Source of the DNA: Nostoc calcicola FACHB-3891
GTDB taxonomy: Bacteria; Cyanobacteriota; Cyanobacteriia; Cyanobacteriales; Nostocaceae
DNA length: 64,000 bases
Assembly: GCF_014697355.1 (NCBI RefSeq)
Contig: NZ_JACJRQ010000036.1
Location: 1-64,000, forward strand
Direction: 5' to 3'
This document shows positions 8,055 through 16,454 of the stretch, piece after piece. A program made the translations under genes and the position numbers. The notes under the pieces are model-generated. The model was not told where the DNA came from. It searched no databases and saw only the letters and a program-made list of their open reading frames with translations. Each line of letters begins with the position of its first letter. Positions within the stretch are counted from its first letter, which is position 1.

Positions 8055-11027
8055 GTGATAAATATAAATAATAATCCTTACATCAATAACCCTAACCCTT
8101 ACATCATCGGTAAACCAATCCATGATCCGGGAAAATTTTTCGGACGCGAAGATCTGTTTCTGTTTATTGAAGATAATCTCAATAATAATATACAAATTCA
8201 GTTATTACACGGTCAACGACGCATTGGTAAGTCTTCTGTACTCGCACAGGTTCCCCATAAAATTCAGCTGGAAAATCGGGAAAACTTTGTCTTTGTTTGT
8301 TTCGATTTGCAAATTTACATCAACTCCTCTGTGAGCGATATTATATACAAATTAGCTGAAAAAATATGCGAAGAATTAAATACATCTTCAGATATTAGTA
8401 TTTTCAATACTATAAATAATAGTAATTTAGAGATATTCTCTGATGTATTTTTACCAGCAGTTTTCCAGAAATTAGGTAATAAAAAGTTAGTGCTTTTATT
8501 GGATGAATCTGATGTTGCGATTAGTAGTAACGATAATATATATAATAATTTTTTTCAATATTTACAAACAGTTTTAAAACAACAAAGACAATTATTTATT
8601 CTTCCAGTTTTAGGGCGGTTCAATGATGATTTAGAAAACTTTTTTCAGTTATTTGGCAGTCCACCATTTCAAAAAATTGATTTATTTAATGACACAAGTG
8701 CTAACCGATTAATAATTAATCCAGCACGGGGTGTGCTGAGGTACGAGCAAGATGCGATCAAAGCAATTTTTCAAATTACGTCAGGACATCCCTGTTTGAT
8801 TCAATATATCTGTTTTAATCTTTTCGGATACGTAAGATCGAAACAAAGATCGACAGTTACTTGTGAAGATGTAAAAGGAATTGTAGAACAAACTCTTGAA
8901 AGTGCTACGGGAGCATTAAATAGTTTATGGGATGGATTATGTATTCATGAAAAAGTAGTTTTTTCAGCAGTAGCAGAAGCTCAAAAAATAGCTTTTCATG
9001 AAAAGAAATTCGTTCCAAAAGACCCACTTATACAGCTAAAAAAATGTGGGATTGTCCCAACAGAAGAACTAATTCAAGCAGCAAAACAGTTAGCTAAAAA
9101 AGATTATTTAGAGGGTAAAGAAGCCAAAGTAAAAATTGAATTTATTCGTCGTTGGTTGGTGAGATATAAGCCACTAAACAAAGAAATAATATTTAAATTG
9201 GAGGAGATTAACAAAGAAGAAATTAATCAAATTTCAGAAAGAGAAACAGAACTGTATCGACATGGTAAAACTCAAGACGTAATAGACCATTATGAAAAAA
9301 TATTGACACTTAACCCAAATCATTTCAGTACTATACCTGTTTTAGCTAAGAAGTACTTGGAGATTGAGAATTTTGATGAAGCCTTGAAACTTTACACGCG
9401 AGCCTATCAGGCTGACCGGAACCGGAATCAAGAAGAGCTTTTACTCGCACGAGAAGCTTATGGAAAATATTTGATAAAACAAGGAGAGTTAATTAAGGCA
9501 AAAGTTCAGTTTGAGAAAGTTTTAAAAATTGAGTCTGATAGAAAATCTGCAAAAGATAAAGTAGAGGAAATCAAAGAAAAAATTAAGCAACAACAACTAG
9601 CTATTCCGCAAGCTATATTAGCTATAATTGCAGTAATTATTACTATCCCAGTTGTTAGTTTTATTATTACAATTTATCAATCATTAACTTACTGTTCTCA
9701 GGATCAAGAGAAAGTTAATAATAGATGTGTTCCAATTACGAAGCCTTCAGGAACACCAGAACGGACACCTCTAGTGACGCAAAATGATCCTATTCAGAGT
9801 AGTATTAGTAGTGGCGATCGCACCCTCTTTTTCTCTATCCCCAACACTTACCGCGACCAAGGTATAGAAGCATTTAAACAAGGTAATTACACACAAGCCA
9901 TTAAATTATTTCAACAGGCTATAACGGCTAATCGCAGCGATGCAGAAGTGCGGATTTACTACAATAATGCAATAGCTCGTGAAAAAGGTAATCCATTCAC
10001 CTTAGCAGTTGTCGTACCCGCTGAAAATGGACAAGCTAGAGCTCAAGAAATATTGCGTGGAGTCGCACAATCCCAAGAGCAATTTAATGCCAATGGTGGT
10101 CGGGATGGTCGTTCGCTGGAAATTGTCATTGCTAACGATGGAGATGACGAAAAGAAAGTCCAACAAATAGCTCAATATCTGGTTAATGATAAATCTGTAT
10201 TGGGAGTAATTGGGCATGGTTCTAGCAAAACTACAAAACCTGCTCTTGATAATGTATACGAACAAGCAGGTATACCTTTTATCTCCCCTACTAGCAGTGC
10301 TAACACTCTACAAGGAAAGAATTTCTTTAGAACAACTCCTTCAGATGCTGCATTTGGTGAAAAGTTAGCGCAATATGCTATCGATTCTGGTTTAAATAAA
10401 GTTGTAATTGTCTATAATTCTGACAACCCTTATAGCAACAGCTTGAAGGGAAAGTTTGAAAATAAGTTTACAGGTCAGATTATTAGTCAGATAGATTTGA
10501 ACAAAAAGACCCTCAATATTGAGCAAGAACTTCAAGATAGTGCATCTCAGCAAGTACAAGCCGTCATCCTGTTACCAAATGTGGAACATATAGCCGCAGC
10601 ACTTGATATAGCAAAAGAGAATGCTAATAAGAATTTAGGATTGAAGTTGTTAGGTGGCGATGCTCTGTATAATCAGAAAACCTTACAAGATGGTGGAAAT
10701 GCTGTTGAAGGCTTAGTTATTGCTGTGCCTTGGTTTAGGGATGCACCAGAAGCTAAAAGCTTTTCCCAAGCTGCAAAGCAAATGTGGGGAGGAGAGGTTA
10801 GTTGGCGCACAGCTACCAGTTATGATGCTGCTCAAGCTTTTATTAATTCTCTGTCAGCCCAACCTTCGAGAGAAACAATTTTGCAAAAATTACGACAGAC
10901 AGATCTTTCCGCCAGAGCAACATCAGGAAATGAACTGAAGTTTCAGAAGGGAGAACGCCAAAATGAAGCTATCTTGATCGAGGTTGAGTCAGGTAAGTTT
11001 ACGTGCTTGAAGCAATGTTCCCCTTAG
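8055..11027 (+). CDS. Membrane NTPase-TPR-periplasmic ligand-binding fusion, copy 1
   Basis: A 990-residue protein. Residues 15-390 form an AAA/STAND-like NTPase: FFGREDLF sensor entry, P-loop GQRRIGKSS (about 52-60) and Walker B KLVLLLDESD (about 145). Residues 400-510 are TPR-like. One transmembrane helix lies at about 516-542. Residues 595-643 form another TPR-like pair, and 645-990 is a type 1 periplasmic binding domain (GNPFTLAVVVPAENG onward) like LivK. Topology should place the NTPase in the cytoplasm and the ligand domain outside. I infer a transmembrane sensor in which amino-acid-like ligand binding gates an NTPase; no catalytic effector is visible. The start is GTG (ININNNP), chosen because GGAG lies about 10 bases upstream. 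The next gene, 24 bp downstream, is a paralogue. Confidence 0.85.
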   Translation: MININNNPYINNPNPYIIGKPIHDPGKFFGREDLFLFIEDNLNNNIQIQLLHGQRRIGKSSVLAQVPHKIQLENRENFVFVCFDLQIYINSSVSDIIYKLAEKICEELNTSSDISIFNTINNSNLEIFSDVFLPAVFQKLGNKKLVLLLDESDVAISSNDNIYNNFFQYLQTVLKQQRQLFILPVLGRFNDDLENFFQLFGSPPFQKIDLFNDTSANRLIINPARGVLRYEQDAIKAIFQITSGHPCLIQYICFNLFGYVRSKQRSTVTCEDVKGIVEQTLESATGALNSLWDGLCIHEKVVFSAVAEAQKIAFHEKKFVPKDPLIQLKKCGIVPTEELIQAAKQLAKKDYLEGKEAKVKIEFIRRWLVRYKPLNKEIIFKLEEINKEEINQISERETELYRHGKTQDVIDHYEKILTLNPNHFSTIPVLAKKYLEIENFDEALKLYTRAYQADRNRNQEELLLAREAYGKYLIKQGELIKAKVQFEKVLKIESDRKSAKDKVEEIKEKIKQQQLAIPQAILAIIAVIITIPVVSFIITIYQSLTYCSQDQEKVNNRCVPITKPSGTPERTPLVTQNDPIQSSISSGDRTLFFSIPNTYRDQGIEAFKQGNYTQAIKLFQQAITANRSDAEVRIYYNNAIAREKGNPFTLAVVVPAENGQARAQEILRGVAQSQEQFNANGGRDGRSLEIVIANDGDDEKKVQQIAQYLVNDKSVLGVIGHGSSKTTKPALDNVYEQAGIPFISPTSSANTLQGKNFFRTTPSDAAFGEKLAQYAIDSGLNKVVIVYNSDNPYSNSLKGKFENKFTGQIISQIDLNKKTLNIEQELQDSASQQVQAVILLPNVEHIAAALDIAKENANKNLGLKLLGGDALYNQKTLQDGGNAVEGLVIAVPWFRDAPEAKSFSQAAKQMWGGEVSWRTATSYDAAQAFINSLSAQPSRETILQKLRQTDLSARATSGNELKFQKGERQNEAILIEVESGKFTCLKQCSP

Positions 11028-11050
11028 GAGGAGACGGCTAGCTTTTTAAT

Positions 11051-14017
11051 ATGAATAATTTTACTGCTCGCAGAAATCCTTACATCATCGGTCGTCCAAT
11101 CTTTGAACCGGAAAAATTTTTCGGACGCGAAGAATTATTCCAGTTTATTGAAGATAATCTCATTAGAGACGTGAAATTTATCTTCCTGCACGGTCAACGA
11201 CGTATTGGTAGATCTTCTGTACTCCAGCAAATTCCACATAAAATTGCTCAAGATAAATTTGTTTTTGTTACTTTTGATTTACAAGAACACAGTCAATCTT
11301 CTCTGGGTGATATATTACACAGTTTAGCTGAAGCAATAGCCGAAAATATAGAGCTAGATTCAGAGATTATCCCACTTCCTTATCAAGAACAATTCAATAA
11401 TAATCCAGATATATTTTCTGATGAGTTTCTACCGCAAATTTATCAGAGATTAGGTAATAAAAATTTAGTATTGTTACTCGATGAATTTGATGTTGTCGGT
11501 AGTAATAATAGCATCACAAATCAGGGTGGTAGTTTTTTTAAATATTTACAGTTACTTCTTAAACAGGAGGAAAAATTATTTATTATCCCAGTATTAGGGC
11601 GATTTAAAGATGATTTACAGAACCTGCTTGATTTATTTAAGAATGCCCCATTTCAAGAAGTTGGTTTACTTAACGATCTAAGTGCCAAACGACTAATTAC
11701 TAAACCAGCACAAGGTATACTGGAGTATGAGGAAGATGCTATCAAAGCAATTTTAGAACTCACATCAGGGCATCCCTATTTTACCCAAGCTATATGTTTT
11801 AATCTTTTCCTGCAAGCCAAAATTGCAGATAAATTTAAAGTTAATCGTGAAGACGTAAACAGTTTTATAGACAAAACTATTGAAAGTGTACAAGCTGGAT
11901 TGGCATGGTTTTGGGATGGACTATCTATTAATGAAAAAGTAGTATTTTCAGCGGTAGCAGAATCTCAACAAATGGCTATTGAGCAAAAACTATCTTTTCC
12001 AGAAGACCCATTAAAGCAGCTTAAAAACTATGGAGTCATTCAGACAGAAGAATTAAATAAAGCAACAAAACAGTTAGTTCAAAAAGGTTATTTAGATGAT
12101 ACAGAAGTCCGAGTAAAAATTGAATTAGTTCGCCGTTGGCTGGTTAAATATTATCCATTAAATAGAGAAATATTTCAATTAGAGGAAATTAAGCAAGAAG
12201 AAATTAATCAAGTTTACCAACAAGCAAAGATCCTGTATAAACAGGGTAAAATTCAAGAAGAAATAAACCATTATGAAAATATACTCAAACTTAATCCAAA
12301 TCATTTCAGTACTATACCTATTCTAGCTGAGAGTTACTTGGATATTAAGAATTTTGATAAAGCTTTGACATTTTACAAACGAGCTTATCAGGCTGACCCT
12401 ATTCGGAATAAAGAAGGTTTTTTACTTGTAGGAGAAAAGTATGGTGAATATTTGATAAAAAAAGGAGAATTAAGTCAGGCTAAAATTCAGTTCGAGGCAG
12501 TTTTAGAAATTGAGTCCGATAGAAAATCTGCAAGAGATAAACTACGCGAAATTGAAGCAATAATTGAGCAGCAACAGCTAGATATGAAATCGGTAAATGA
12601 TAAACAAAAAATACAAATTTATCCATTTGTATTGCTTGTAATCCTAATAATTATTGCTATTACAAGTGGTATTATCAGTATTATCATTTATCAATCATTA
12701 ACTTCTTGTCCTCAAGGTCAACAGAAATTGAATGATGAATGCGTAACAAATGTAACGGCTATACCAATAATAAATGATACTATTCAGAGTAATATTAGTA
12801 GTGGCGATCGCACCCTCTTTTTCACCATCCCCGACATTTATCGTGACCAAGGTATAGAAGAATTTAAACAAGGTAATTACCCAGAAGCGATTAAATTATT
12901 TCAACAGGCTATAACGGCTAATCGCAGCGACCCAGAAGTGCGGATTTACTACAATAATGCAATAGCTCGTCAAAGAGGTAATCCATTCACCTTAGCAGTT
13001 GTCGTACCCGCTGAAAATGGACGAGATAGAGCTCAAGAAATATTGCGTGGAGTTGCACAATCACAAGAGCAATTTAATGCCAATGGTGGTCAGGATGGTC
13101 GTTCGCTGGAAATTGTCATTGCTAACGATGGAGATGACGAAAAGAAAGCCCAACAAATAGCTCAATATCTGGTTAATGATAAATCTGTATTGGGAGTAAT
13201 TGGGCATGGTTCTAGCAAAACTACAAAACCTGCTCTTGATAATGTATACGAACAAGCAGGTATACCTTTTATCTCCCCTATTAGCAGTGCTAACACTCTA
13301 CAAGGAAAGAATTTCTTTAGAACAACTCCTTCAGATGCTGCATTTGGTGAAAAGTTAGCGCAATATGCTATCGATTCTGGTTTAAATAAAGTTGTAATTG
13401 TCTATAATTCTGACAACCCTTATAGCAACAGCTTGAAGGGAAAGTTTGAAAATAAGTTTACAGGTCAGATTATTAGTCAGATAGATTTGAACAAAAAGAC
13501 CCTCAATATTGAGCAAGAACTTCAAGATAGTGCATCTCAGCAAGTACAAGCCGTCATCCTGTTACCAAATGTGGAACATATAGCCGCAGCACTTGATATA
13601 GCAAAAGAGAATGCTAATAAGAATTTAGGATTGAAGTTGTTAGGTGGCGATGCTCTGTATAATCAGAAAACCTTACAAGATGGTGGAAATGCTGTTGAAG
13701 GCTTAGTTATTGCTGTGCCTTGGTTTAGGGATGCACCAGAAGCTAAAAGCTTTTCCCAAGCTGCAAAGCAAATGTGGGGAGGAGATATTAGTTGGCGCAC
13801 AGCTACTAGTTATGATGCTGCTCAAGCTTTTATTAACTCTCTGTCAGCCCAACCTTCGAGAGAAACAATTTTGCAAAAATTGCGACAGACGAATCTTTCC
13901 GCCAAACTAACATCAGGAAATAATCTGAAATTTCAGAAGGGGGAACGCCAGAGTGAAGCTGTCTTAGTGAAGGTTGAGTCAGGTAGGTTTACGTGCTTGG
14001 ATAAATGTTTGCCTTAA
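11051..14017 (+). CDS. Membrane NTPase-TPR-periplasmic ligand-binding fusion, copy 2
   Basis: A 988-residue paralogue of the upstream gene with the same order: FFGREELF, P-loop GQRRIGRSS, Walker B NLVLLLDEFD, TPRs, one transmembrane helix near residue 520-545, short TPRs, then the periplasmic binding domain. The NTPase half has clearly diverged, whereas the ligand domain is almost identical: DNA at 13282-13785 equals 10292-10795 with no difference over 504 bp. The flanks after both stop codons also match (11033-11050 and 14020-14037, one mismatch), marking the duplication unit. An AGGAGGAG sits at the upstream stop codon, but 17 bases from this ATG, which is long for a ribosome-binding site; coupling to the first gene is likely. 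Confidence 0.85.
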   Translation: MNNFTARRNPYIIGRPIFEPEKFFGREELFQFIEDNLIRDVKFIFLHGQRRIGRSSVLQQIPHKIAQDKFVFVTFDLQEHSQSSLGDILHSLAEAIAENIELDSEIIPLPYQEQFNNNPDIFSDEFLPQIYQRLGNKNLVLLLDEFDVVGSNNSITNQGGSFFKYLQLLLKQEEKLFIIPVLGRFKDDLQNLLDLFKNAPFQEVGLLNDLSAKRLITKPAQGILEYEEDAIKAILELTSGHPYFTQAICFNLFLQAKIADKFKVNREDVNSFIDKTIESVQAGLAWFWDGLSINEKVVFSAVAESQQMAIEQKLSFPEDPLKQLKNYGVIQTEELNKATKQLVQKGYLDDTEVRVKIELVRRWLVKYYPLNREIFQLEEIKQEEINQVYQQAKILYKQGKIQEEINHYENILKLNPNHFSTIPILAESYLDIKNFDKALTFYKRAYQADPIRNKEGFLLVGEKYGEYLIKKGELSQAKIQFEAVLEIESDRKSARDKLREIEAIIEQQQLDMKSVNDKQKIQIYPFVLLVILIIIAITSGIISIIIYQSLTSCPQGQQKLNDECVTNVTAIPIINDTIQSNISSGDRTLFFTIPDIYRDQGIEEFKQGNYPEAIKLFQQAITANRSDPEVRIYYNNAIARQRGNPFTLAVVVPAENGRDRAQEILRGVAQSQEQFNANGGQDGRSLEIVIANDGDDEKKAQQIAQYLVNDKSVLGVIGHGSSKTTKPALDNVYEQAGIPFISPISSANTLQGKNFFRTTPSDAAFGEKLAQYAIDSGLNKVVIVYNSDNPYSNSLKGKFENKFTGQIISQIDLNKKTLNIEQELQDSASQQVQAVILLPNVEHIAAALDIAKENANKNLGLKLLGGDALYNQKTLQDGGNAVEGLVIAVPWFRDAPEAKSFSQAAKQMWGGDISWRTATSYDAAQAFINSLSAQPSRETILQKLRQTNLSAKLTSGNNLKFQKGERQSEAVLVKVESGRFTCLDKCLP

Positions 14018-14054
14018 AAGACGGGTAGCTTTTTAATCTCTTGGCTTCGTCACG

Positions 14055-14177
14055 CGCCTGGAACTAAAGTTCAAGGCTAATAGCTGAAGTCATCTAAAGA
14101 TGACTAAAGAATTTTGGGTATATTTTAGTCATCTTCAGATGACTTTTGCTATTAGCCAAGAAATTCATTTCTTGGCG
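14055..14177. repeat. Long imperfect palindrome (MITE-like or structured RNA)
   Basis: Arms 14075-14108 and 14124-14157 pair over 34 positions with three mismatches (GGCTAATAGC...GATGACTAAA against TTTAGTCATC...GCTATTAGCC), leaving a 15-nt loop. Weaker pairing continues outward to 14055 and 14177. It follows the stop of the second NTPase-PBP gene by about 40 bases. It could act as a terminator, but it has no clean T-run. Its size and symmetry are more like a miniature transposable or REP-type element. Confidence 0.75.
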
Positions 14178-14290
14178 GGACATCGGTTTTACGTTAAGTT
14201 GACACCAATGAATATATTGTCACCCTACGATTATCTGTACCTCACCAACTTCCAATTTGCTGTAATTGAATATTTTTTATCTGGAACTCC

Positions 14291-14506
14291 CTAACTATCA
14301 GCAGTTCGGTAATCAGCATCTAACCAGCAACGTGGTAAATCTTCACCAGAAGGAAAAACGAGATTTTCTTTTTTAAAAGAATCAGGTTCCTGTTCTTCTT
14401 CACCTTGTTGCTCTCGTGCATGAACAACATCATTATTAGGGTCGAGTAATTCCTGAATCTCTAGAATTTTCACCAACTTGCCAGCATCTTTCAGTTGTAA
14501 AAGCAT
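14291..14506 (-). CDS. Small acidic conserved cyanobacterial protein
   Basis: A 71-residue soluble protein starting MLLQLKDAGKLVKILEIQELLDP and ending in a conserved-looking FPSGEDLPRCWLDADYR block. I chose the ATG at 14506 over an upstream one at 14554 because GAGGAT lies about 8 bases before it and the extra N-terminus looks unlike the rest. The middle is Glu-rich (QQGEEEQEPD). I recall similar small proteins in other Nostoc genomes but know no function. It is transcribed away from the palindrome. Confidence 0.65.
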   Translation of the reverse strand: MLLQLKDAGKLVKILEIQELLDPNNDVVHAREQQGEEEQEPDSFKKENLVFPSGEDLPRCWLDADYRTADS

Positions 14507-14637
14507 ATAACTAATCCTCAATAAATTTGCATGAAAGTTGACAGCAAGTCTCAATACAAACTTGCCAAAGTAACAGAAATTATTCTGTTAGCGCAGCGGA
14601 GCGTAGCGCGGAATTCTGATTCCTGAATTCTTTTTTG

Positions 14638-14946
14638 TTAAATTTCGCGTTGATATTTTTCCAAAATATCTACTAAATTCACCTGGCATTGCAACGGCAG
14701 GAAATCGATTAAAGGCAGTTCGCGTTTGCCGCCACCAATTTTTACTGTAATTGATTGCAAGACTTGTGTAACTCGGTCTTCACTTACAGCGTTGGAAGTA
14801 ATTAAAGGATATAATTGTTCGGCAACAACTGTATGCAGTTTGGCATTAGATAAATAAAGATGCCATTTGGCAACGTCTATATAGACATTTTCACCAATTT
14901 CAGCTGCTAGGGCTTCGAGTAGTTCTGCGGTGTTAGTCTTAGCCAT
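14638..14946 (-). CDS. DUF3181 family protein
   Basis: A 102-residue cytosolic protein. LLEALAAEIGENVYIDVAKWHLYL and the C-terminal LPLIDFLPLQCQVNLVDILEK match the cyanobacterial DUF3181 family as I remember it. No signal peptide or membrane segment. Function is unknown; the family is nearly universal in cyanobacteria, which argues for a housekeeping or photosynthesis-related role. Downstream, 14600-14637, is repeat-derived spacer. Confidence 0.75.
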   Translation of the reverse strand: MAKTNTAELLEALAAEIGENVYIDVAKWHLYLSNAKLHTVVAEQLYPLITSNAVSEDRVTQVLQSITVKIGGGKRELPLIDFLPLQCQVNLVDILEKYQREI

Positions 14947-15066
14947 AAAAATAACCCTATATTGAGAAAGAGCGCGAAATTTCAGGCTTATTTACATTAT
15001 TGCTCAATTAACGAGGCTGATTCCACTGCCACAGGTTACAATCGCCCTAGCATCAGTAGTCCATCT

Positions 15067-15324
15067 TCAGGTGGATTTGGGTGGAGTTTCGGTGTAGTTG
15101 GCGATCGCACTAATATAAATTAGATGCACCAACAAGATCGCTAACCAACTCACAGTCAACCAGGGCAGCCATTCCCAACTGGTGTCTTTCAAGATGTGGA
15201 AGAACCACAATCCAGAATTGATAGTAGCAGCGATCGCCACATGCACGGCAAAATTCATCCGGTCATCGATTTTACGATACTCTGGGTCATTGCGATCGGG
15301 TTTGCGAGGCCAACGAGGAGGCAT
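15067..15324 (-). CDS. 2TM domain-containing membrane protein
   Basis: An 85-residue protein with two hydrophobic helices (about residues 27-45 and 53-73) joined by a short loop WEWLPWL. A charged N-terminus (RWPRKPDRNDPEYRKIDDRMNF) precedes them. This is the layout of the 2TM domain family (PF13239). The role is unknown; such proteins are sometimes fused to histidine kinases elsewhere. Monocistronic here. Confidence 0.7.
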   Translation of the reverse strand: MPPRWPRKPDRNDPEYRKIDDRMNFAVHVAIAATINSGLWFFHILKDTSWEWLPWLTVSWLAILLVHLIYISAIANYTETPPKST

Positions 15325-15587
15325 AAATATTTGTTACAGATTTAAATACACCTTACTCATTCTAAGGTTTTTGGGTATGTGGTTGCTATGCTTCCTCAAC
15401 AAGCAGTCATAATCGAATGATATAACTCCTAACTCCTAACTCCTAACTCCCCAATGCCCCATAAATGATTCATCAACCTAGTGGATGACCTTTGCATTTT
15501 TTAAGTTACAAATGATTCATCTGTTTGATAGAGGGAGCAAATATATCCACTTGTGAAGATGGGAATAATCTTTAGAGGTGGACAAAA

Positions 15588-15785
15588 ATGGCTAAGGCAA
15601 ACCCAGTTGAAATCCAAAAACACTTGAAAGGTGTTGACTATCCTGCTAAAAGGCAAGATTTGATTCAACACGCTAAAAAGCACGGAGCAGATAAGGACAT
15701 TATCTCTTTGTTAGAGAAAGTGCCAGGAGACAAAGAATTTGAAAGCCCCACGGATCTGAATAAAGCTTTAGGTGAAATAGCGTAG
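15588..15785 (+). CDS. DUF2795 domain-containing protein
   Basis: A 65-residue protein that is almost entirely one DUF2795 domain: PVEIQKHLKGVDYPAKRQDLIQHAKKHGAD followed by an acidic helix and VPGDKEFESPTDLNKALGEI. The ribosome-binding site AGAGGTGG lies about 8 bases before the ATG. The fold is small and helical, found alone or repeated in stress-related bacterial proteins; biochemical role unknown. Its stop is 1 bp from the convergent moaC stop. Confidence 0.85.
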   Translation: MAKANPVEIQKHLKGVDYPAKRQDLIQHAKKHGADKDIISLLEKVPGDKEFESPTDLNKALGEIA

Positions 15786-15786
15786 A

Positions 15787-16296
15787 TTATTGCCTTGGCG
15801 GGGAATAATCTCCTGATTTCCCGCCACTTTTACTGATTAACCGAATTGATTCAATTTGAATCGACTTTTCCAAAGCTTTGGCCATATCGTATAAAGTTAA
15901 AGCCGCAATAGAAACGGCAGTTAAAGCTTCCATCTCTACCCCGGTTTCAGCTTTGGTTTTGACTGTGGCTTGAATTTCATAACCAGGTAGTTCGGGATCG
16001 GGTGTAACCTCGATCGCAATTTTTTGCAAAGGTAACGGATGACATAAGGGAATTAAGGCAGCTGTTTGCTTGGCCGCCATAATCCCAGCCAACCTCACAG
16101 TCCCCAACACATCGCCTTTTGGCACATTTCCAGCTTGAATTGCCGCAAAGGTTGTCGGTAGCATCCGCACCTTGGCAGCGGCTACTGCTTGGCGGATGGT
16201 AGGTAATTTTTCAGACACATCCACCATCTGTGCTTGTCCTCTATCGTCTAGGTGGGTTAAGTTGGCAAAATTAGATGGAAAATTATCTTGCGTCAT
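15787..16296 (-). CDS. moaC: Cyclic pyranopterin monophosphate synthase MoaC
   Basis: A 169-residue enzyme of molybdenum cofactor biosynthesis. It converts the 3',8-cyclo-GTP product of MoaA into cyclic pyranopterin monophosphate. Family blocks are clear: LTHLDDRGQAQMVDVSEK at the N-terminus, KGDVLGTVRLAGIMAAK, the LIPLCHPLPL loop, TKAETGVEMEALTAVS, and the C-terminal KSGGKSGDY active-site lysine segment. Length is normal. Moco is needed for nitrate reductase in these organisms. It is convergent with the DUF2795 gene and is followed upstream by the divergent tRNA-Arg gene. Confidence 0.96.
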   Translation of the reverse strand: MTQDNFPSNFANLTHLDDRGQAQMVDVSEKLPTIRQAVAAAKVRMLPTTFAAIQAGNVPKGDVLGTVRLAGIMAAKQTAALIPLCHPLPLQKIAIEVTPDPELPGYEIQATVKTKAETGVEMEALTAVSIAALTLYDMAKALEKSIQIESIRLISKSGGKSGDYSPPRQ

Positions 16297-16329
16297 TTAG
16301 TGAGAAGTGTTAATATAGTTTCTTGTCAA

Positions 16330-16403
16330 GGGCGTGTAGCTCAGTGGACTAGAGCACGTGGCTACGGACCACGGTGTCGGGGGTTCGAATCCCTCCTCGC
16401 CCG
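16330..16403 (+). tRNA. tRNA-Arg (anticodon ACG)
   Basis: A 74-nt cloverleaf without encoded CCA. Acceptor GGGCGTG pairs with CTCGCCC (one T-T mismatch), D-stem GCTC/GAGC, anticodon stem CGTGG/CCACG with loop CTACGGA, T-stem GGGGG/CCCTC around TTCGAAT. Anticodon ACG at 16364-16366 (A34 normally deaminated to inosine) decodes CGN arginine codons. A T-run directly after the gene (TTTTTTC) may terminate transcription. Confidence 0.96.
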
Positions 16404-16454
16404 TTTTTTCAAGTTAGCAGTTAGGAATTAACCTCCTAGCTGTTAACTTCTAAC

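Noticed and set aside
11026..11050. AGGAGGAG as ribosome-binding site of the second NTPase-PBP gene
   Set aside because: It ends about 17 bases before the ATG, too far for normal use, so coupling was preferred.
14506..14554. Longer start for the small acidic protein
   Set aside because: The internal ATG has a well-placed GAGGAT and the extra residues look unlike the rest of the protein.
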